DNA from: Hemerocallis citrina
Lineage: Eukaryota > Streptophyta > Magnoliopsida > Asparagales > Asphodelaceae
Length of the DNA: 64,000 nucleotides
NCBI GenBank assembly: GCA_017893485.1
Contig: CM030364.1
Location: forward strand, 249,601,122-249,665,121
Reading direction: 5' to 3'
The notes under the pieces were generated by a model. It saw only the letters and a program-made list of their open reading frames with translations, was not told where the DNA came from and did not search any database. Every line of letters starts with the position of its first letter. Positions within the stretch are counted from its first letter, which is position 1. The position numbers and the translations under genes were made by a program. Of the stretch, positions 1 through 12,220 are shown in pieces.

Positions 1-121
1 CAGTGGGCGGCGTGCTACCCTCACCATCATCTGTTTGACTGCCACTATTATGTAGTGGCTGCTCATCCCCATGGCTCTCGTTGCCATCATTTATATTTAC
101 CCTCTTTCCACGCCTCGGCAT
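1..121 (-). CDS. Start of a second CACTA gene, partial
   Basis: An open frame starts at an ATG (119-121, minus strand) and runs off the window after 40 codons. It begins MPRRGKRVN and is rich in Asn, Gly, Asp and Ser. It lies about 350 bp downstream of the DUF4216 end of the transposase, where CACTA elements usually carry their second gene (TnpA-like or Transposase_24 family). I infer that identity from position and the basic start; no domain is visible in so short a piece. Confidence 0.45.
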   Translation of the reverse strand, partial: MPRRGKRVNINDGNESHGDEQPLHNSGSQTDDGEGSTPPT

Positions 122-474
122 GTTGTACCTGTCAAGGATTCAATAACTTCCTTAGAGATGCAAATTTAATTAATAACATGTTTATAATAACTATCATAAA
201 ATTTGTACTTTAGTAGGATTAACAAACCAACATAATTATAAAAAAGTTAATTAAATGAGATTTGTAACAAATTAAATTACAATGATAGTTTGGTTCAAAT
301 GACACTAAGCATAGTTTAATGTAAATAACACCAAGCAGTAGAAAATAGAAAGATAATTAAACCAGTGTATTAAATTCACAATGAACATGTTCGGAATTAC
401 AGACATAATATTACAACAAGATTTAAGACACGAAAATTACAGACATATAATATTGAGATTGAAAATCAAGTAAA

Positions 475-1753
475 CTACAATACGACATCTTCTAATACAT
501 CGCCCTCTTCTCCATCCTTGCGGAGCCAAGTCCCGCAAATTCCACTGTCGGTTGTGTTTACATCAAACACAGGAAACTCAGAAGTAATGTAACTGTTCAT
601 GACTTCACCGTCTTCATCTTCTGAAGTATCGCCCAGTTGGAATACATCTCTTGGTTGCATAGCGAGAGCCACATACGATTTTGACAGGGTTGGATCTTCA
701 ATGTAGAACACTTGTTGCACTTGGGATGGAAACACAAATGGCTCATGGCTAATGTGTGTACCGATGTGAATCAATTTTGAGAAGTTTACAACTATGAAGC
801 CAAACTTATCATTGTTGTTAGCAAAATTCCTATCAAACTCAGCCCAATCCCCACGAAATAAGACAACACGAAAATGACCAAAATAATTCAACTCAATGAT
901 ATCCGTGAGCACTCCATAGTAGTCGAGATCTCCATCTACAGGCCTCGTGTCCGATTTGGAAGCATAACTTCTAGTCTTAGACGTCACTACCATTCCACTA
1001 TTTTGAGATTTCAAATTACATTCACGATCCTTAGTACGGAATCTAAAACCATTAAATATGTATCCTCCGTATCTTTTGACCATCTTATAGGGACCTTTGG
1101 CAAGTACTTGTATTTCAGAGGACACACCTTCAGGACCCAAAGAATGTACCTATTAATTTTGCACAAATCGTATCAGCACCATAGAAAATGTAGATATAAT
1201 GAAGATTAACTTGCATAACTGTAATTCACCTACATGAGATTCAAACCACTTATGAAATTTTTTATTCATCAACTTGTTTTGTTCACGTGGTGGTAGTCTT
1301 CTTGGTCTAGCCCTTCGTTTGATGTCCCTGACAAATTCGCTAAAAAACAAGCAATTGAAATAAGGAATAACAAAATTAAGTTAATATCGAACTCCGCGGT
1401 TTTCACTGTATTCGATTTAAATTCAAAAGCAACTTACTTTCGAAATGGTTCCACTGATGCATGGTGGTCTAGCACATATCGATGTGCCTGTTCCCACGCT
1501 AAGTTATCTAGCTCAAATGCATCAACTTTACCAACAGTAGTGCCAGCGGTATCAAAAAGATATTGAGCACCATCAAGGTTGGAAATGTCTGGATTTCTAA
1601 GTGGTCTACTCGAAGATGTCTCCACACCCGGCAAATACCTGGAAAAAAATGTGAACACTCCTCTGATAGATATCCCTGAGCTATTGACCCTTCAGGATAT
1701 GCTCTATTTTTAACATAACCCTTTAGCCGGTATAGGTACCTGAACATGTACAA
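475..1753 (-). pseudogene. CACTA transposase, C-terminal exons with DUF4216
   Basis: Three pieces continue the TNP2-type protein after an intron. At 1440-1753 the conserved YLSEECSHFF...RYLPGVE segment is split between two frames by a one-base slip at a T-run near 1641-1647. At 1245-1350 a basic segment (IKRRARPRRLPPREQNK) ends at a GTGAAT donor-like site. At 475-1140 is DUF4216, recognisable by KGPYKMVKRYGGYIFNG, the block around VVLFRGDWAEFD, and QVQQVFYIEDP. The 221-codon DUF4216 exon is itself open. DUF4218 and DUF4216 commonly accompany TNP2 in plant CACTA elements. Confidence 0.82.
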
Positions 1754-1831
1754 TTAATCAATTAGAGCGGATTAGGGGATTAAAAGAAATGAGCTTTTGA
1801 AAATTCAATTTTGTAAGATGAATGAATTCTT

Positions 1832-3329
1832 TTACCTCTCAATGGGGTACATCCACCGATAGTGAATAGGACCGCCGATTCTGGCTTCACCAGCAAGGTG
1901 GATTATCAAGTGAATCATTATAGTGAAGAACGATGGAGGAAATATCATCTCCATTTTACTAAGTTTCAATGCCGCCTGCTGCTCCAATTGGTCAATATCT
2001 TTAACACAAAGCATTCTTGAGCAAATACCTTTATATATGCTACAAAGATCTTTCAGGACAGTAGTGACTTGCTCACACATTGAAGACCTTAGGGCCACAG
2101 GAAGGAGATCCTCAATTAGGATGTGGTAGTCGTGTGACTTTAGACCCTGAAGCCTCTTCTCTTTAAAATTGACACATCTTGCTATGTTAGAGGAATAGCC
2201 ATCAGGAACTTTAAGTTCCAGTAGTATTTTGCGAAACAATTCCAACTCCGATTTTGACATTGAATAGATTGCAGGAGGTAGGAGTACTTTTCCGTTCGGT
2301 AATTCTTCTGGGTGCAACTCATGTCGGATGCCTATTGACTTCAAATCAGGTCGGCTCTTGAGATTGTCCTTTGTCTTCCGGTCATCTCCCATAACTGTTC
2401 CTATACAATTTTCACCAATATTTTTTCCGATATGCATCACATCTAAATTATGTCGCAATAAGTTGAATTCCCAATACGGCAACTTGAAGAAAATACTCTT
2501 CTTCTTCCATGCACCTAAACTCGTCATGTTTTGATCCTCATCTTCGCCACATAGATCGGTCTCCTCACCTTGCTCCGGCCTTGCCCTTTTCTTGCCCTTT
2601 GTCCTGACTTCTGGTTCTTTTCCATATTTGAATTGATGACCATCTACCCGCCTCAAAATATCTGAACCAGAAGAAGATCTAGGAGCATGTTCCCACTCGT
2701 CGGTACCATCAAATGTCTCTGTCTCTGCCCGAAATATGTGTGTCAGGCAACCATCTCCTATGACCCATATAGTAAAACTTTCTGCCATTGTACAACCACC
2801 TTGAACTAGTTTGGTCAGCACAACATGGACATGCATAACGTCCTTTAGTACTATATCCAGATAAATTTGCATATGCTGGAAAATCATTGATTGTCCAAGA
2901 CAACACGGCCCGAAGAGAAAATGTTTCTTTAGCCACAGCATCATAGGTTGGAACACCCACCCACAATTTCTGAAGTTCATCTATTAACGGTTGTAGGTAC
3001 ACATCTATATCATTTCCAGGACCTTTCGGTCCAGGAACTATCATGGACAAAATAAATGAGGACTGCTTCATGCATTTCCAAGGCGGCAAATTGTATGGTA
3101 TTAACACAACCGGCCATATGCTGTATGTACTACTCATTTGCCTGAAAGGGTTGAAACCATCACTAGCTAGTCCAAGTCTCACATTCCGAGGATCTTCCGC
3201 AAAATCAAGATATCTTTCATCAAATTTTTTCCAAGATTGAGAATCAGCAGGATGTCTAAGAATCCCATCATTAGTGCGACCTTCAGCATGCCATTTCATA
3301 TCAGAATAAGTTTTCGTAGACATAAACAA
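1832..3329 (-). pseudogene. CACTA transposase TNP2, catalytic core and DUF4218
   Basis: Two overlapping frames (2709-3329 and 1832-2980) together read as the Transposase_21 (TNP2) core followed by DUF4218. The first has GLASDGFNPF, VPGPKGPGNDIDVYL and YACPCC; the second has the LDVMHIGKN and HDYHILIEDLLPVA segments and the closing IHYRWMYPIER typical of DUF4218. The register changes near 2720-2750 (both frames contain an RRWLPDTHI/GDGCLTHI equivalent), so a frameshift splits the gene. The last codon at 1832 is followed by GTAAAA, a plausible splice donor. With stop codons upstream the gene is non-functional. Confidence 0.85.
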
Positions 3330-3440
3330 CCTTTGTAGCCTAGGAATCAGAGGAAAGTAACGCAGTATTTTGGCAGGCTTCTTTTTCCTACTTCGCTTAG
3401 TAGATCCACTGGCTCCTTCGTCTTGATTTGGTCTTTCTAT

Positions 3441-4259
3441 CTATTTCGAAGAACCACACACTTCGCAATTCTCCAGACTTTCCTTACCACTCGTGAAAAG
3501 CATACAGTCATTTGGACATGCTGCTATCTTCTCATACCCTAGATCGAAAGAACTTAGGAATTTTTTGATTTTATAGGCTGAGTTTGGAATACAGATTTCA
3601 GGAAATGCTTCATTCAACAATTCAAGTAGCATAGTGAAGGACTTAGTAGACCACCCGTTTAAACATTTAATCTGAAATAGTCTGACAATGAATGAGAATT
3701 TAGAGAATTTGGTGCAATCGCGGTACAACGGAGTACTAGCATCTTCAAGTAACTTAGCGAAGGATTCTTGCTGCTTATTATTTTCAGGGGCGGGGCCAGG
3801 CATTTCCTCGTCCACCCCACCACCAATGTGTGATGTTTCTATTGACTCATTGTGAACTTGGGTTGTTGGGTTATTGGTGTGAAAAGGAACATTATGAATC
3901 CCCATGGCATCTTGCAACAAAGCATGCATCTCATCGGAAACGCTTAAGTCTTCGTTCACTAAGGGCTCATCTTCATTTTCTAATACAACCGGACGAACAG
4001 GAGCTGACGTATGATCCTCTCCATGACAAAACCACTTTGTATACCCTTGAAGAAAACCGCTGATAACCAAGTGTGTATGTACTACGTCACATGTCCTCGA
4101 ATTACAATTTGTACACCGGAGGCATGGACAAAGTATTAGGTTGGAATCACGGGAATGTCGTTTGGCAAAGATAATAAAATCTTTAATACCATCACGGTAC
4201 TCCTTGGATAATCGTGGTTTACTAATCCAACTTCTATCCATTATAACAATAGCACACAA
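3441..4259 (-). pseudogene. CACTA transposase TNP2, N-terminal part
   Basis: This 272-codon stretch holds the N-terminal transposase-associated domain of TNP2-type CACTA transposases: a start near MDRSWISKPR and a Cys-rich block (LCPCLRCTN) that probably binds metal, and further on a segment ending CPNDCMLF and CEVCGSSK. The real start is probably the internal Met of MDRSW, seven codons in. The frame closes with TAG where related proteins usually continue, and the same frame goes on with IERPNQDEG, so this looks like a nonsense mutation rather than the natural end. The protein would bind element ends and catalyse excision; here it is not intact. Confidence 0.8.
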
Positions 4260-4390
4260 TCTGAAATTAAAATTTGATATATTAAATAGTAATAACAGTA
4301 AAAGGCATTTTGTATATTAAATTTCACCTTTTTGAAAACCATCCCTAGCTGCAAATAAATAAACGATATAATCTTTAACTGTAAAATAAA

Positions 4391-5033
4391 GAAATTGTGG
4401 TTCCAAAAAATGTACAAAAAAAAAATAAATCTTAACACAATCTACTCTATTCACATAACCCTAAACTACCTTTTGTGGAAATTATCACAACCACCTTAGT
4501 GGTATTTTATCGCACACCCTGTGTTCGAGTGTAATATCAATTCGACTATAGTCTCCCCTGTATTTGGCTTTCCGTTCAAGGAGATGATGATGGTAAAGGG
4601 TATTTTACTGAGGAAGAGGAATCAGACGAATAATGAGCGCGTCGTGCTGTAACTACGGTAACAAGAAGATCTGATGACTCATGAACTATTCTGTTCATGG
4701 CTACTAATAATAAAGAAATTGTGGTTCCAAAAAATGTACAAAAAAAATTTAAATCTTAACACAATCTACTCTATTCACATAACCCTAAACTACCTTTTGT
4801 GGAAATTATCACAACCACCTTAGTGGTATTTTATCGCACACCCTGTGTTCGAGTGTAATATCAATTCGACTATAGTCTCCCCTGTATTTGGCTTTCCGTT
4901 CAAGGAGATGATGATGGTAAAGGGTATTTTGCTGAGGAAGAGGAATCAGACGAATAATGAGCGCGTCGTGCTGTATCTACGGTAACAAGAAGATCTGATG
5001 ACTCATGAACTATTCTGTTCATGGCTACTAATA
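4391..5033. repeat. Tandem duplication, period 324 bp
   Basis: The segment beginning GAAATTGTGGTTCC at 4391 is repeated from 4715 with few differences (for example ACTG versus GCTG, and a small change in the A-run). It lies just upstream of the transposase start, inside the CACTA element. The near identity of the copies suggests a recent duplication. Confidence 0.9.
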
Positions 5034-5049
5034 ATCACTTACTTATCTC

Positions 5050-5050
<1 letters not shown>

Positions 5051-5107
<57 letters not shown>
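5051..5107. repeat. (TAA)n microsatellite
   Basis: About 19 uninterrupted TAA triplets at the end of the 324-bp duplication. Confidence 0.97.
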
Positions 5108-5108
<1 letters not shown>

Positions 5109-5159
5109 CAAAAGAAACTAATATGGCTACTAATAAGTTTTTCTAAAATAATTCTTCAT

Positions 5160-7440
5160 CCCAACTAAATCATTGATGTTTGTAGCGCCAAAAGAAACCT
5201 GCACCAGGTTTGTTCATCCCAATTCTTGTACAGATTTGGAGGATTTTGGTAAAAAAACATGCCAAGATGCCAATCAGATGCATGAAATCAGCTTCATTAA
5301 CAGTAAAAGAAAAATGATAATGTCCAGTATGTAAGCATATATTTTTCACAGTGAACCCATTGTTGTACATATCCAGAGGATTTTGGCATACAGCTATAGC
5401 ATCCTCAGTTCACGGTGAACCCATTTTGGTCAAAAAAACATGCCAAGATGACAATCATATGCATGGGATAAGCTTCATTAACAGTAAAAGAAAATGAGGA
5501 TGCTAGCAGCATACTTAGTTTGGAAGTGTACCCATTTTTTGTTAAAAAATCATGCCTAGGATGGCAATCAGGTTCTCTAACAGTATCTGAAAATGAAAAT
5601 TTCCATTATCTGAGCATATATGTTGCTCTACTAATTCTTTAGCCCAACCAAATCTAAAACCCAATTGCTGTACATATCCGGAGGATTTTGGCATACGTAC
5701 CTATAGCATCCACAGTTCACAGTGAACCCATTTGGGTCAAAAAAACATGTCAAGCTGACAATCAGATGCATGAAATAAGCTTTATTAACAGTAAAAGAAA
5801 ATGAGGATGCTAGCAGCATACTTAGTTTGGAAGTGAACCCATTTATTGTTAAAAAATCATGCCAAAGATGGCAATCAGCTTCATTAACAGTATTTGAAAA
5901 TGAAAATTTCCATTATCTGAGCATATATGTTGCTCTACTAATTCTTTAGCCCAACTAAATCTAAAACCCAATTGTTGTACATATCCGGAGGATTTTGGCA
6001 TACGTACCTATAGCATCCTCAGTTCACAGTGAACCCATTTTGGTCAAAAAAACATGCCAAGATGACAATCAGATGTATGAGATAAGCTTTATTAACAGTA
6101 AAAGAAAATGAGGATGCTAGCAGCATACTTAGTTTGGAAGTGTACCCATTTTATGTTAAAAAATCATGCCAAAGATGGCAATCAGCTTCATTAACAGTAT
6201 CTGAAAATGAAAATATCCATTATCTGAGCATATATGTTGCTCTACTAATTCTTTAGCCCAACTAAATCTAAAACCCAATTGATGTACATATCCGGAGGAT
6301 TTTGGCATACGTACCTATAGCATCGTACATATCCGGAGGATTTTGGCATACGTACCTATAGCATCCTCAGTTCACAATGAACCCATTTTGGTAAAAAAAA
6401 CATGCAAAGATGATAATCAAATGCATGAAATAAGCTTCATTAACAGTAAAAGAAGATGAGGATGCTAGCAGCATACTTAGTTTGGAAGTGAACCCATTTT
6501 ATGTTAAAAAATATGCCTAAGATGGCAATCAGCTTCTCTAACAGTATCTGAAAATGAAAATATCCATTATCTGAGCATATATGTTGCTCTACTAATTCTT
6601 TAGCCCAACTAAATCTAAAACCCAATTGTTGTACATATCCGGAGGATTTTGGCATACGTACCTATAGCATCCTCAGTTCACAGTGAACCCATTTTGGTCA
6701 AAAAAACATGCCAAGATGACAATCAGATGCATGAAATAAGCTTCATTAACAGTAAAAGAAGATGAGGATGCTAGCAGCATACTTAGTTTGGAAGTGAACC
6801 CATTTTATGTTAAAAAATATGCCTAAGATGGCAATCAGCTTCTCTAACAGTATCTGAAAACGAAAATATCCATTATCTGAGCATATATGTTGCTCTACTA
6901 ATTCTTTAGCCCAACTAAATCTAAAACCCAATTGTTGTACATATCCGGAGGATTTTGGCATACGTACCTATAGCATCCTCAGTTCACAGTGAACCCATTT
7001 TGGTCAAAAAAACATGCCAAGATGACAATCAGATGCATGAAATAAGCTTCATTAATAGTAAAAGAAGATGAGGATGCTAGCAGCATACTTAGTTTGGAAG
7101 TGTACCCATTTTTTGTTAAAAAATCATGCCAAAGATGGCAATCAGCTTCATTAACAGTATCTGAAAATGAAAATTTCCATTATCTGAGCATATATGTTGC
7201 TCTACTAATTCTTTAGCCCAACTAAATCTAAAACCCAATTGTTGTACATATCCGGAGGATTTTGGCATACAGCTATACCATCCTCAGTTCACAGTGAACC
7301 CATTTTGGTCAAAAAAAATATCAAGATGACAATCAGATGCATGAAATAAGCTTCATTAACAGTAAAAGAAGATGAAAATTTCCAGTATCTAAGCATATAT
7401 TTTTCTATTAATTCTTCATCCCAACTAAACCATTCATGTT
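5160..7440. repeat. 306-bp tandem repeat array in the CACTA 5' region
   Basis: A unit of about 306 bp, marked by CATATCCGGAGGATTTTGGC, recurs with the marker near 5671, 5978, 6285, 6631, 6937 and 7245, with degenerate copies at the left. One copy also has the 40-bp marker block doubled (6283-6364). The unit contains two related half-repeats, each starting near GTGAACCCATTTT. The copies are very similar; two carry identical 71-codon spurious frames except at one residue. I see no coding role. Confidence 0.9.
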
Positions 7441-8081
7441 AAGGAAATCAAGATGCATAATCTGAAAAAACATGCTAAGTTTGAAAAATAAGGGAAATCA
7501 AGAGATGATACCGAAGAGAGAGGGAGAGCGGGGCGACGAGCGCGGGGGCGTAGGAGATAGAGAGAGAGCGGGGCGACACGGTGGTTTCCGATCGCCGATT
7601 CACCTCCAAATAGGGAGAGGGAGGAGGGAAATCGAAAATGACGAAGGGAAGAAAGGACGATGACGAAAGGTCGAAGGCTGTCAAATACGACGAAGCGGCG
7701 GAGGCAAACGCGCGGGAAGTAGAGCGAGGAAGGAGGAAAAACGAAGGCACCCCCTTTTTTTTGGGGTTTGTGAAAATGGCGAGCGAAAGATTAGGGTTCG
7801 CGGGATTTATCGCAGCTTATTCACTGGCGTTTCAATTAGACACGCCGGTGAATGTATCGGTGTATTCACCGGCGTTTATTATTAAAAGGCCGGTGAATAA
7901 TACACTTCACCGGTGTTTTTAAATAAAACGCCGGTGAATACGAAGATTGCCCGGCGGTTTAAAGCGACCGCCGGTGTATAACCTTCCCATCTGGTGCCCC
8001 ATTCCTATTTGCTCCCTACCCCGGCGCTACTAGTAAAACGCCGGGGAATATTCGCCGGTAAATCGAGTATCGTTTGTAGTG
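7440..8081 (-). repeat. CACTA 5' terminal and subterminal repeat region
   Basis: After a purine-rich stretch (7500-7745), the last 280 bp hold about ten direct and inverted copies of a CGCCGGTGAATA/TATTCACCGGCG motif, ending at the CACTACAAACG terminus. Such motifs are where the element's own transposase proteins normally bind. The GC-rich motif contrasts with the AT-rich neighbours. Confidence 0.8.
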
Positions 8082-8098
8082 AGTTAAACCTTATCATA

Positions 8099-8680
8099 TC
8101 TATATAATAAAATACAAGACAATTTAAAAAAAATAGCTATCAAGTGGTTCTCCTTCAATTGAAACAAAATCAATGGTTCAAATTCACTATCCCAAAACAT
8201 ATTTTTTTCCCAAAAATTCTCCCCCCCCCCCCTCCCCCCCAAACCAAATTTTTTCCCACCAAAACTAAAAAAAACTCATTACTTTATTACTATTTCTCTC
8301 TTCTCTCTTCACTTTTTCATATTTCTCTCTCTCTCTCTCTCCCTATCTCTCTCTCTCTCTCATTCTCTCTCTATTTACTCAGAAATTTAGATTTTTAGAT
8401 TTTAGGTTTATAAATTTTCAGATTTTTTATGCATATCTCCTCTATAGTTAAATTTCATCATTTTTCACCCTCAAAACCATAAGAAGTTGGATTTTGCACT
8501 CCCATTTATAATTATTTTTCAACAAATACTGTTGCAACATGGACTTTTATTTACAACTAATTATTGTCGTACTATTCAAACTTGAGCTACATAATTGTTG
8601 TTTTTATGTTTAAAAGGCTTTTTTATATGTTGTATCGTTCTGAAGATGTGTCATAGGCACGTGCCCACAGCCAAATCTAG
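8099..8680 (+). mobile_element. Non-autonomous Helitron (582 bp)
   Basis: The element starts TCTATATAATAAAA directly after an A (8098) and ends CTAG directly before a T (8681), the A/T insertion pattern of Helitrons. A GGCACGTGCC palindrome lies 12 bp before the CTAG end, matching the 3' hairpin. Its first 110 bp and last 70 bp closely match the ends of the larger Helitron at 9644-34161, so the two belong to one family. The interior has a C-run (8220-8240) and CT microsatellites (8290-8365) and no gene. Confidence 0.82.
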
Positions 8681-8681
8681 T

Positions 8682-9643
8682 CATCTAAAATTTAATTTTA
8701 GATAATCTATATATAACTTGTAAATCATATCAATATCCTAAATGAGGTATGGAACTAAAAGCGATAGTACTTAAGTAACCTAGCTCACCTCCTTAGATAA
8801 GTATGAGAATACCAATATTTTAAAGTTTTAAAATATTTCTAACTAACAAATAATTGATTTACTAAGTTAACTTTAATTATTAATAAGGTGACTTTTTTCA
8901 TTTAGGGGTTTTAAACATGTATGCCTCTAACAAATAAGTGAATATCATATATGTTCTCACAAATATGTATTTTCATATTTGTCCTCAACAATGTATGCCA
9001 CATTTCTTAATTATCCCTCTAGTTAAAAAAAACTCAAAACAATGGAGAATTTTCAGTTTTTTTAATGGACTTGATGAAAAATGACTGAATTATTTTCTTC
9101 TGTACGATTCAAATTTTATCTTCTTCATCCTTATAAATTCGGGCAATTGTTAATTCAACCGAGGCTTATTAACTCGTCTCAAAATTTCTTTACTTTTTCA
9201 AGAAATTAACAAACTAACGGTGCATCTTTGAGAACTAGCTACATCATATTCTTCCTCCATCATATTCTTCCTCATGTTACTTCTCGAATTTTCCATCAAT
9301 CTTGTTTTTTAACATAGATTAAAAGCTTCCTCATTTACTTTCCTTAAAACTCTTAAATCTTTTCTCATTTGATTGTCTAATTTGATATTTTAATTTAATT
9401 TATATTTGTCTCGTAAGGGTAAAATCATGGTTAACTTAGTATATCTAACATAGGGGTAAATATGAAATAAAGTCCAAATTTTAGGGGTATATACGAAAAT
9501 ATACATCTGTGAGGGGTATATATGATATTATCATATTTGTTAGGGATATACATGTTAAAAACCCTTTTTTTAGTTATCAAGTCCCAATCTATTATTAAAA
9601 ACTCTATATTATTCATAAATAATAAATCAAAATTGTGAATATA
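8682..9643. mobile_element. AT-rich spacer with a foldback (MITE-like) element, about 8900-9575
   Basis: The stretch at 8904-9000 (GGGGTTTTAAACATGTATGCC...) is an imperfect inverted copy of 9455-9571 (...ATACATGTTAAAAACCC). Together they form long terminal inverted repeats around about 450 bp of AT-rich DNA. The TAGGGGTA-type boxes recur several times in each arm. I could not fix exact ends or a target duplication, so the superfamily is open. The flanks 8682-8890 and 9580-9643 show nothing else. Confidence 0.55.
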
Positions 9644-9769
9644 TCTATATAATAAAACACAAAGAAAGCTATCAAGTGGCTCTCATTCAATATAAACAAA
9701 ATCAATGGTCCATAGTGATTCTTACAAAACACATTTTTCCGTCCAAAATTTCAAACCACCAAACCAATT

Positions 9770-9828
9770 ACTCTCTCTCTCAACTAAGAAAAACCCCTCT
9801 CTATCTCTCTTTGTCTCTCTCTCCGACT

Positions 9829-9870
<42 letters not shown>

Positions 9871-9965
9871 CCCCGCTCTCTCCCTCTCTTCCCCAACTCA
9901 GAACCCCCTCCCTCTGTGTCTCTCTCTCTCTCTCCCTCTCTCTCTCTCTCTTTCATCCGCTCTCT
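9770..9965 (+). repeat. CT-rich microsatellites in the Helitron 5' region
   Basis: Long (CT)n runs separated by short spacers. Open frames here translate to Ser/Leu repeats and are not genes. Confidence 0.9.
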
Positions 9966-10136
9966 CCCTCTGTCTTCCCGACCAACCTCCACCCACTTCC
10001 ACTCCCGACCTCCTTCGAAGCGCCGTCAGCCCCGCCTCATCGAAACCTCCACCTCCTTCGAATCTAGAACCTCCAGTTCCTTCGAAGCTTCGTCAGCTTC
10101 GTCAACCCAACCTCCACCCCAGTGTAAGTTCACCTT

Positions 10137-10330
10137 AGGAAAATTTTAGGATTGTAAGTTTAGGGTTGCAGGATTTCAAATTGATACTATTTAGGATTAT
10201 AAGTTTAGGGTTGCAGGATTTCAAATTGATACTGCTTAGGATTGTAAGTTTAGGGTTGCAGGCTTTAAAATTGATACTAATTTTGTATCTAATTGATACT
10301 GTTTAGGGTTGCAGGATTTCAAATTTTTAG
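10137..10330 (+). repeat. Short tandem repeat with TTTAGGGTTGCAGG motif
   Basis: About four copies of a 50-60 bp unit containing AAGTTTAGGGTTGCAGG and TTCAAATTGATACT. It is non-coding and lies inside the Helitron, upstream of the nested MULE. Confidence 0.8.
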
Positions 10331-10539
10331 CTTTGGTTATTAGGGAATTATGATGTTCTACTTATCTCTATAATTCTATGATCCTAGCTGTTGTAGTCAA
10401 AAGGGTTACTTTGACATTGTAGTTCTCTCTATAATTTTATGATCACGTGGTACTGCAGCAAAACGAAAATTTTGATGGATTTGTTTCTTGTGATAAGATG
10501 TGTGAATAAGTTAATTTCCAGTTGCAAAGGTCTGAGTTG

Positions 10540-10541
<2 letters not shown>

Positions 10542-10633
<92 letters not shown>

Positions 10634-10690
10634 TGTATGTATGTATGTATGTATGTATGTATGTATGTATGTATGTATGTATGTATGTAT
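10542..10690 (+). repeat. (TA)n followed by (TATG)n microsatellite, MULE insertion site
   Basis: About 33 TA dinucleotides, then about 20 TATG repeats. The MULE begins directly after this tract, and TA repeats resume directly after its right end at 21705, so the MULE inserted into an AT microsatellite. Confidence 0.95.
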
Positions 10691-10979
10691 ATGGCAAATG
10701 CTCGGTTGAAAACGGGTTTGTTTTCAACCGGGTTGAAAAACGCCCATCTTAGCCCTCCGATCGCTCATGATCTTGATGAGCGGATCAGATTCGCTCCGCT
10801 CTGATCGAAAAGGTTCGTTAGTGTTTTAGCCGAGGGGTATTTTTGGTACTTCACACCAAAAATGCTTCGGTTTTTTGGCGTGAAGTTTTTTTTGTTGAAA
10901 AATCACTAGGTTGTTTTTTATAAAAAAAAAATCAACCTTGGCCGTTGCCAAGGTATGTACAAGTGTTTTTTCAAATATT

Positions 10980-11315
10980 TGTTCATACCTAGATCTCCCT
11001 CACTCTATCTTCATCACAAACTCTCTCACTCTTTCTCTTGAGCTCCTGAAACCCATTCCCAAACCCTAGTTCTCTCTCCAAACTCCTTTTGTCGATCTCT
11101 TTGCCTTCTCGATCTCCCCCTCTTGTCGAAGCCTCGATATCTCTCTCTCCCTCTCCTGAATACCCCAAAACCTAACCTAACCCGATATCCCAAATCACCT
11201 GAACTGAACCCTAGCACAAATTCTCCAACGCCCTAGCCTCTACAACTTGTTCGTCTACAGCAGTGGCTTCTCACATCTTCGCCAACTCTCTCTCTCTCTT
11301 TGAACTAGGTATTTA
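10980..11315 (+). promoter_or_regulatory. CT-rich leader-like segment inside left MULE end
   Basis: A pyrimidine-rich stretch with AACCCTAG and CTCTCTC motifs resembles a plant 5' leader, and it ends in a donor-like site (GAACTAG|GTATTTAC, near 11310). A similar leader reading inward lies at the right end (20990-21310). Function is inferred from composition only; no gene follows on this strand. Confidence 0.35.
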
Positions 11316-11529
11316 CTTAATCACAATTTACTATTGTGAACTATGTTAATTTATTGTATTTTTTTTTCAATTTTTTAGTTTGATTTTTTGTATTATGCGT
11401 AGTAGTCTATAATTTAGAGAGTATACAATTAGCTCGGATCATGTATGTGGTATATATTTTGTTGACATTTTTGTAGATGTAGTGTTAGTTGTAGTTGTGG
11501 AATATAGGAAAAGCAAACAAACGAAATTC

Positions 11530-12220
11530 AAAAATTTTCAAATTTTACGAGTAGGTCGGACTCACCGCGTAGAAGGTAACAGAACTTGTAGAGGCGATTT
11601 TCGTCTCATGGTTTGCAAGATACGTACGTTTATCACTTTTATTCAATAAAATGGATATAAAGCGATACACGGCTGTATCTTTCAAACCGAGAATCAGTAC
11701 CCACCTCTGCAAGTTCCGTTGGCTTGTGTTTGGTGTGCCAGACTTGACGGCCAAATTTAGAAATTTTTGCATCTCATTTGTGTTGGTTTGATGCGTATAT
11801 GAAAAAAATTCAATATACCTCGGCACTTTTTTAGTACGGTCTCAATAGAAAAATGCTTAAATGAAGTCCAAAAAATACGAAACTGTGCTAGTAGGTTGGG
11901 CTAACCATTCACAACCCAACGTAACTTGTATTTGCGAGTTCCGACCCACAGTTTGCGAGATACGTCAATGTATCGCTTTCCGCTATTTCTTCAAGAGTGA
12001 AAGCGACCGTGGGTCGGAACTCGCTTCTACAAGTTGCATTGTCTTGTGTTTGGTGTGCCAGACTTGAAGGCCAAAATTTGAATTTTTTCCTCTCATTTGT
12101 GTTGTTTTGACGCGTATATGAAAAAACTTCAATATATTTCAGCACTTTTTTAGTACGGTCTCAATAGAAAAATGCTTAAACGAAGTCTAAAAAATACGAA
12201 ACTGTGCTAGTAGGTTTGGG
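11530..12220. repeat. Dispersed MULE-internal repeat with self-inverted units, left block
   Basis: Units of about 300 bp contain AACTTGTA, GCGAGTTCCGACCCA, GTTTGCGAGATACG and then their approximate inverse, so each unit can fold back on itself. A related block lies at 19900-20800 near the other end of the MULE. The 74-93 codon open frames here are by-products of the repeat. Confidence 0.7.

Larger units (their letters stand above)
1..8081 (-). mobile_element. CACTA (En/Spm) DNA transposon, 5' part, truncated by window edge
   Basis: The right end reads, on the minus strand, CACTACAAACGATACTCG, a CACTA-type terminus, followed by many copies in both orientations of a CGCCGGTGAATA-like subterminal motif (7800-8075). 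All transposase exons read leftward from this end, so 8081 is the 5' terminus and the 3' end lies left of base 1. The order is terminus, 306-bp tandem repeats, a 324-bp duplication, TNP2-type transposase, then the start of a second gene. The 3-bp target duplication cannot be tested because only one end is visible. The family call rests on both the terminus and the transposase and is firm. Confidence 0.88.

Noticed and set aside
9676..10149. Ser/Leu-rich open frames of 120-157 codons
   Set aside because: They are translations of CT microsatellites in the Helitron 5' region. The same applies to 8144-8398.
10439..10804. Open frames with Tyr-Ile and Met-Tyr-Val-Cys repeats
   Set aside because: They come from the TA and TATG microsatellites and run into the MULE terminal repeat.
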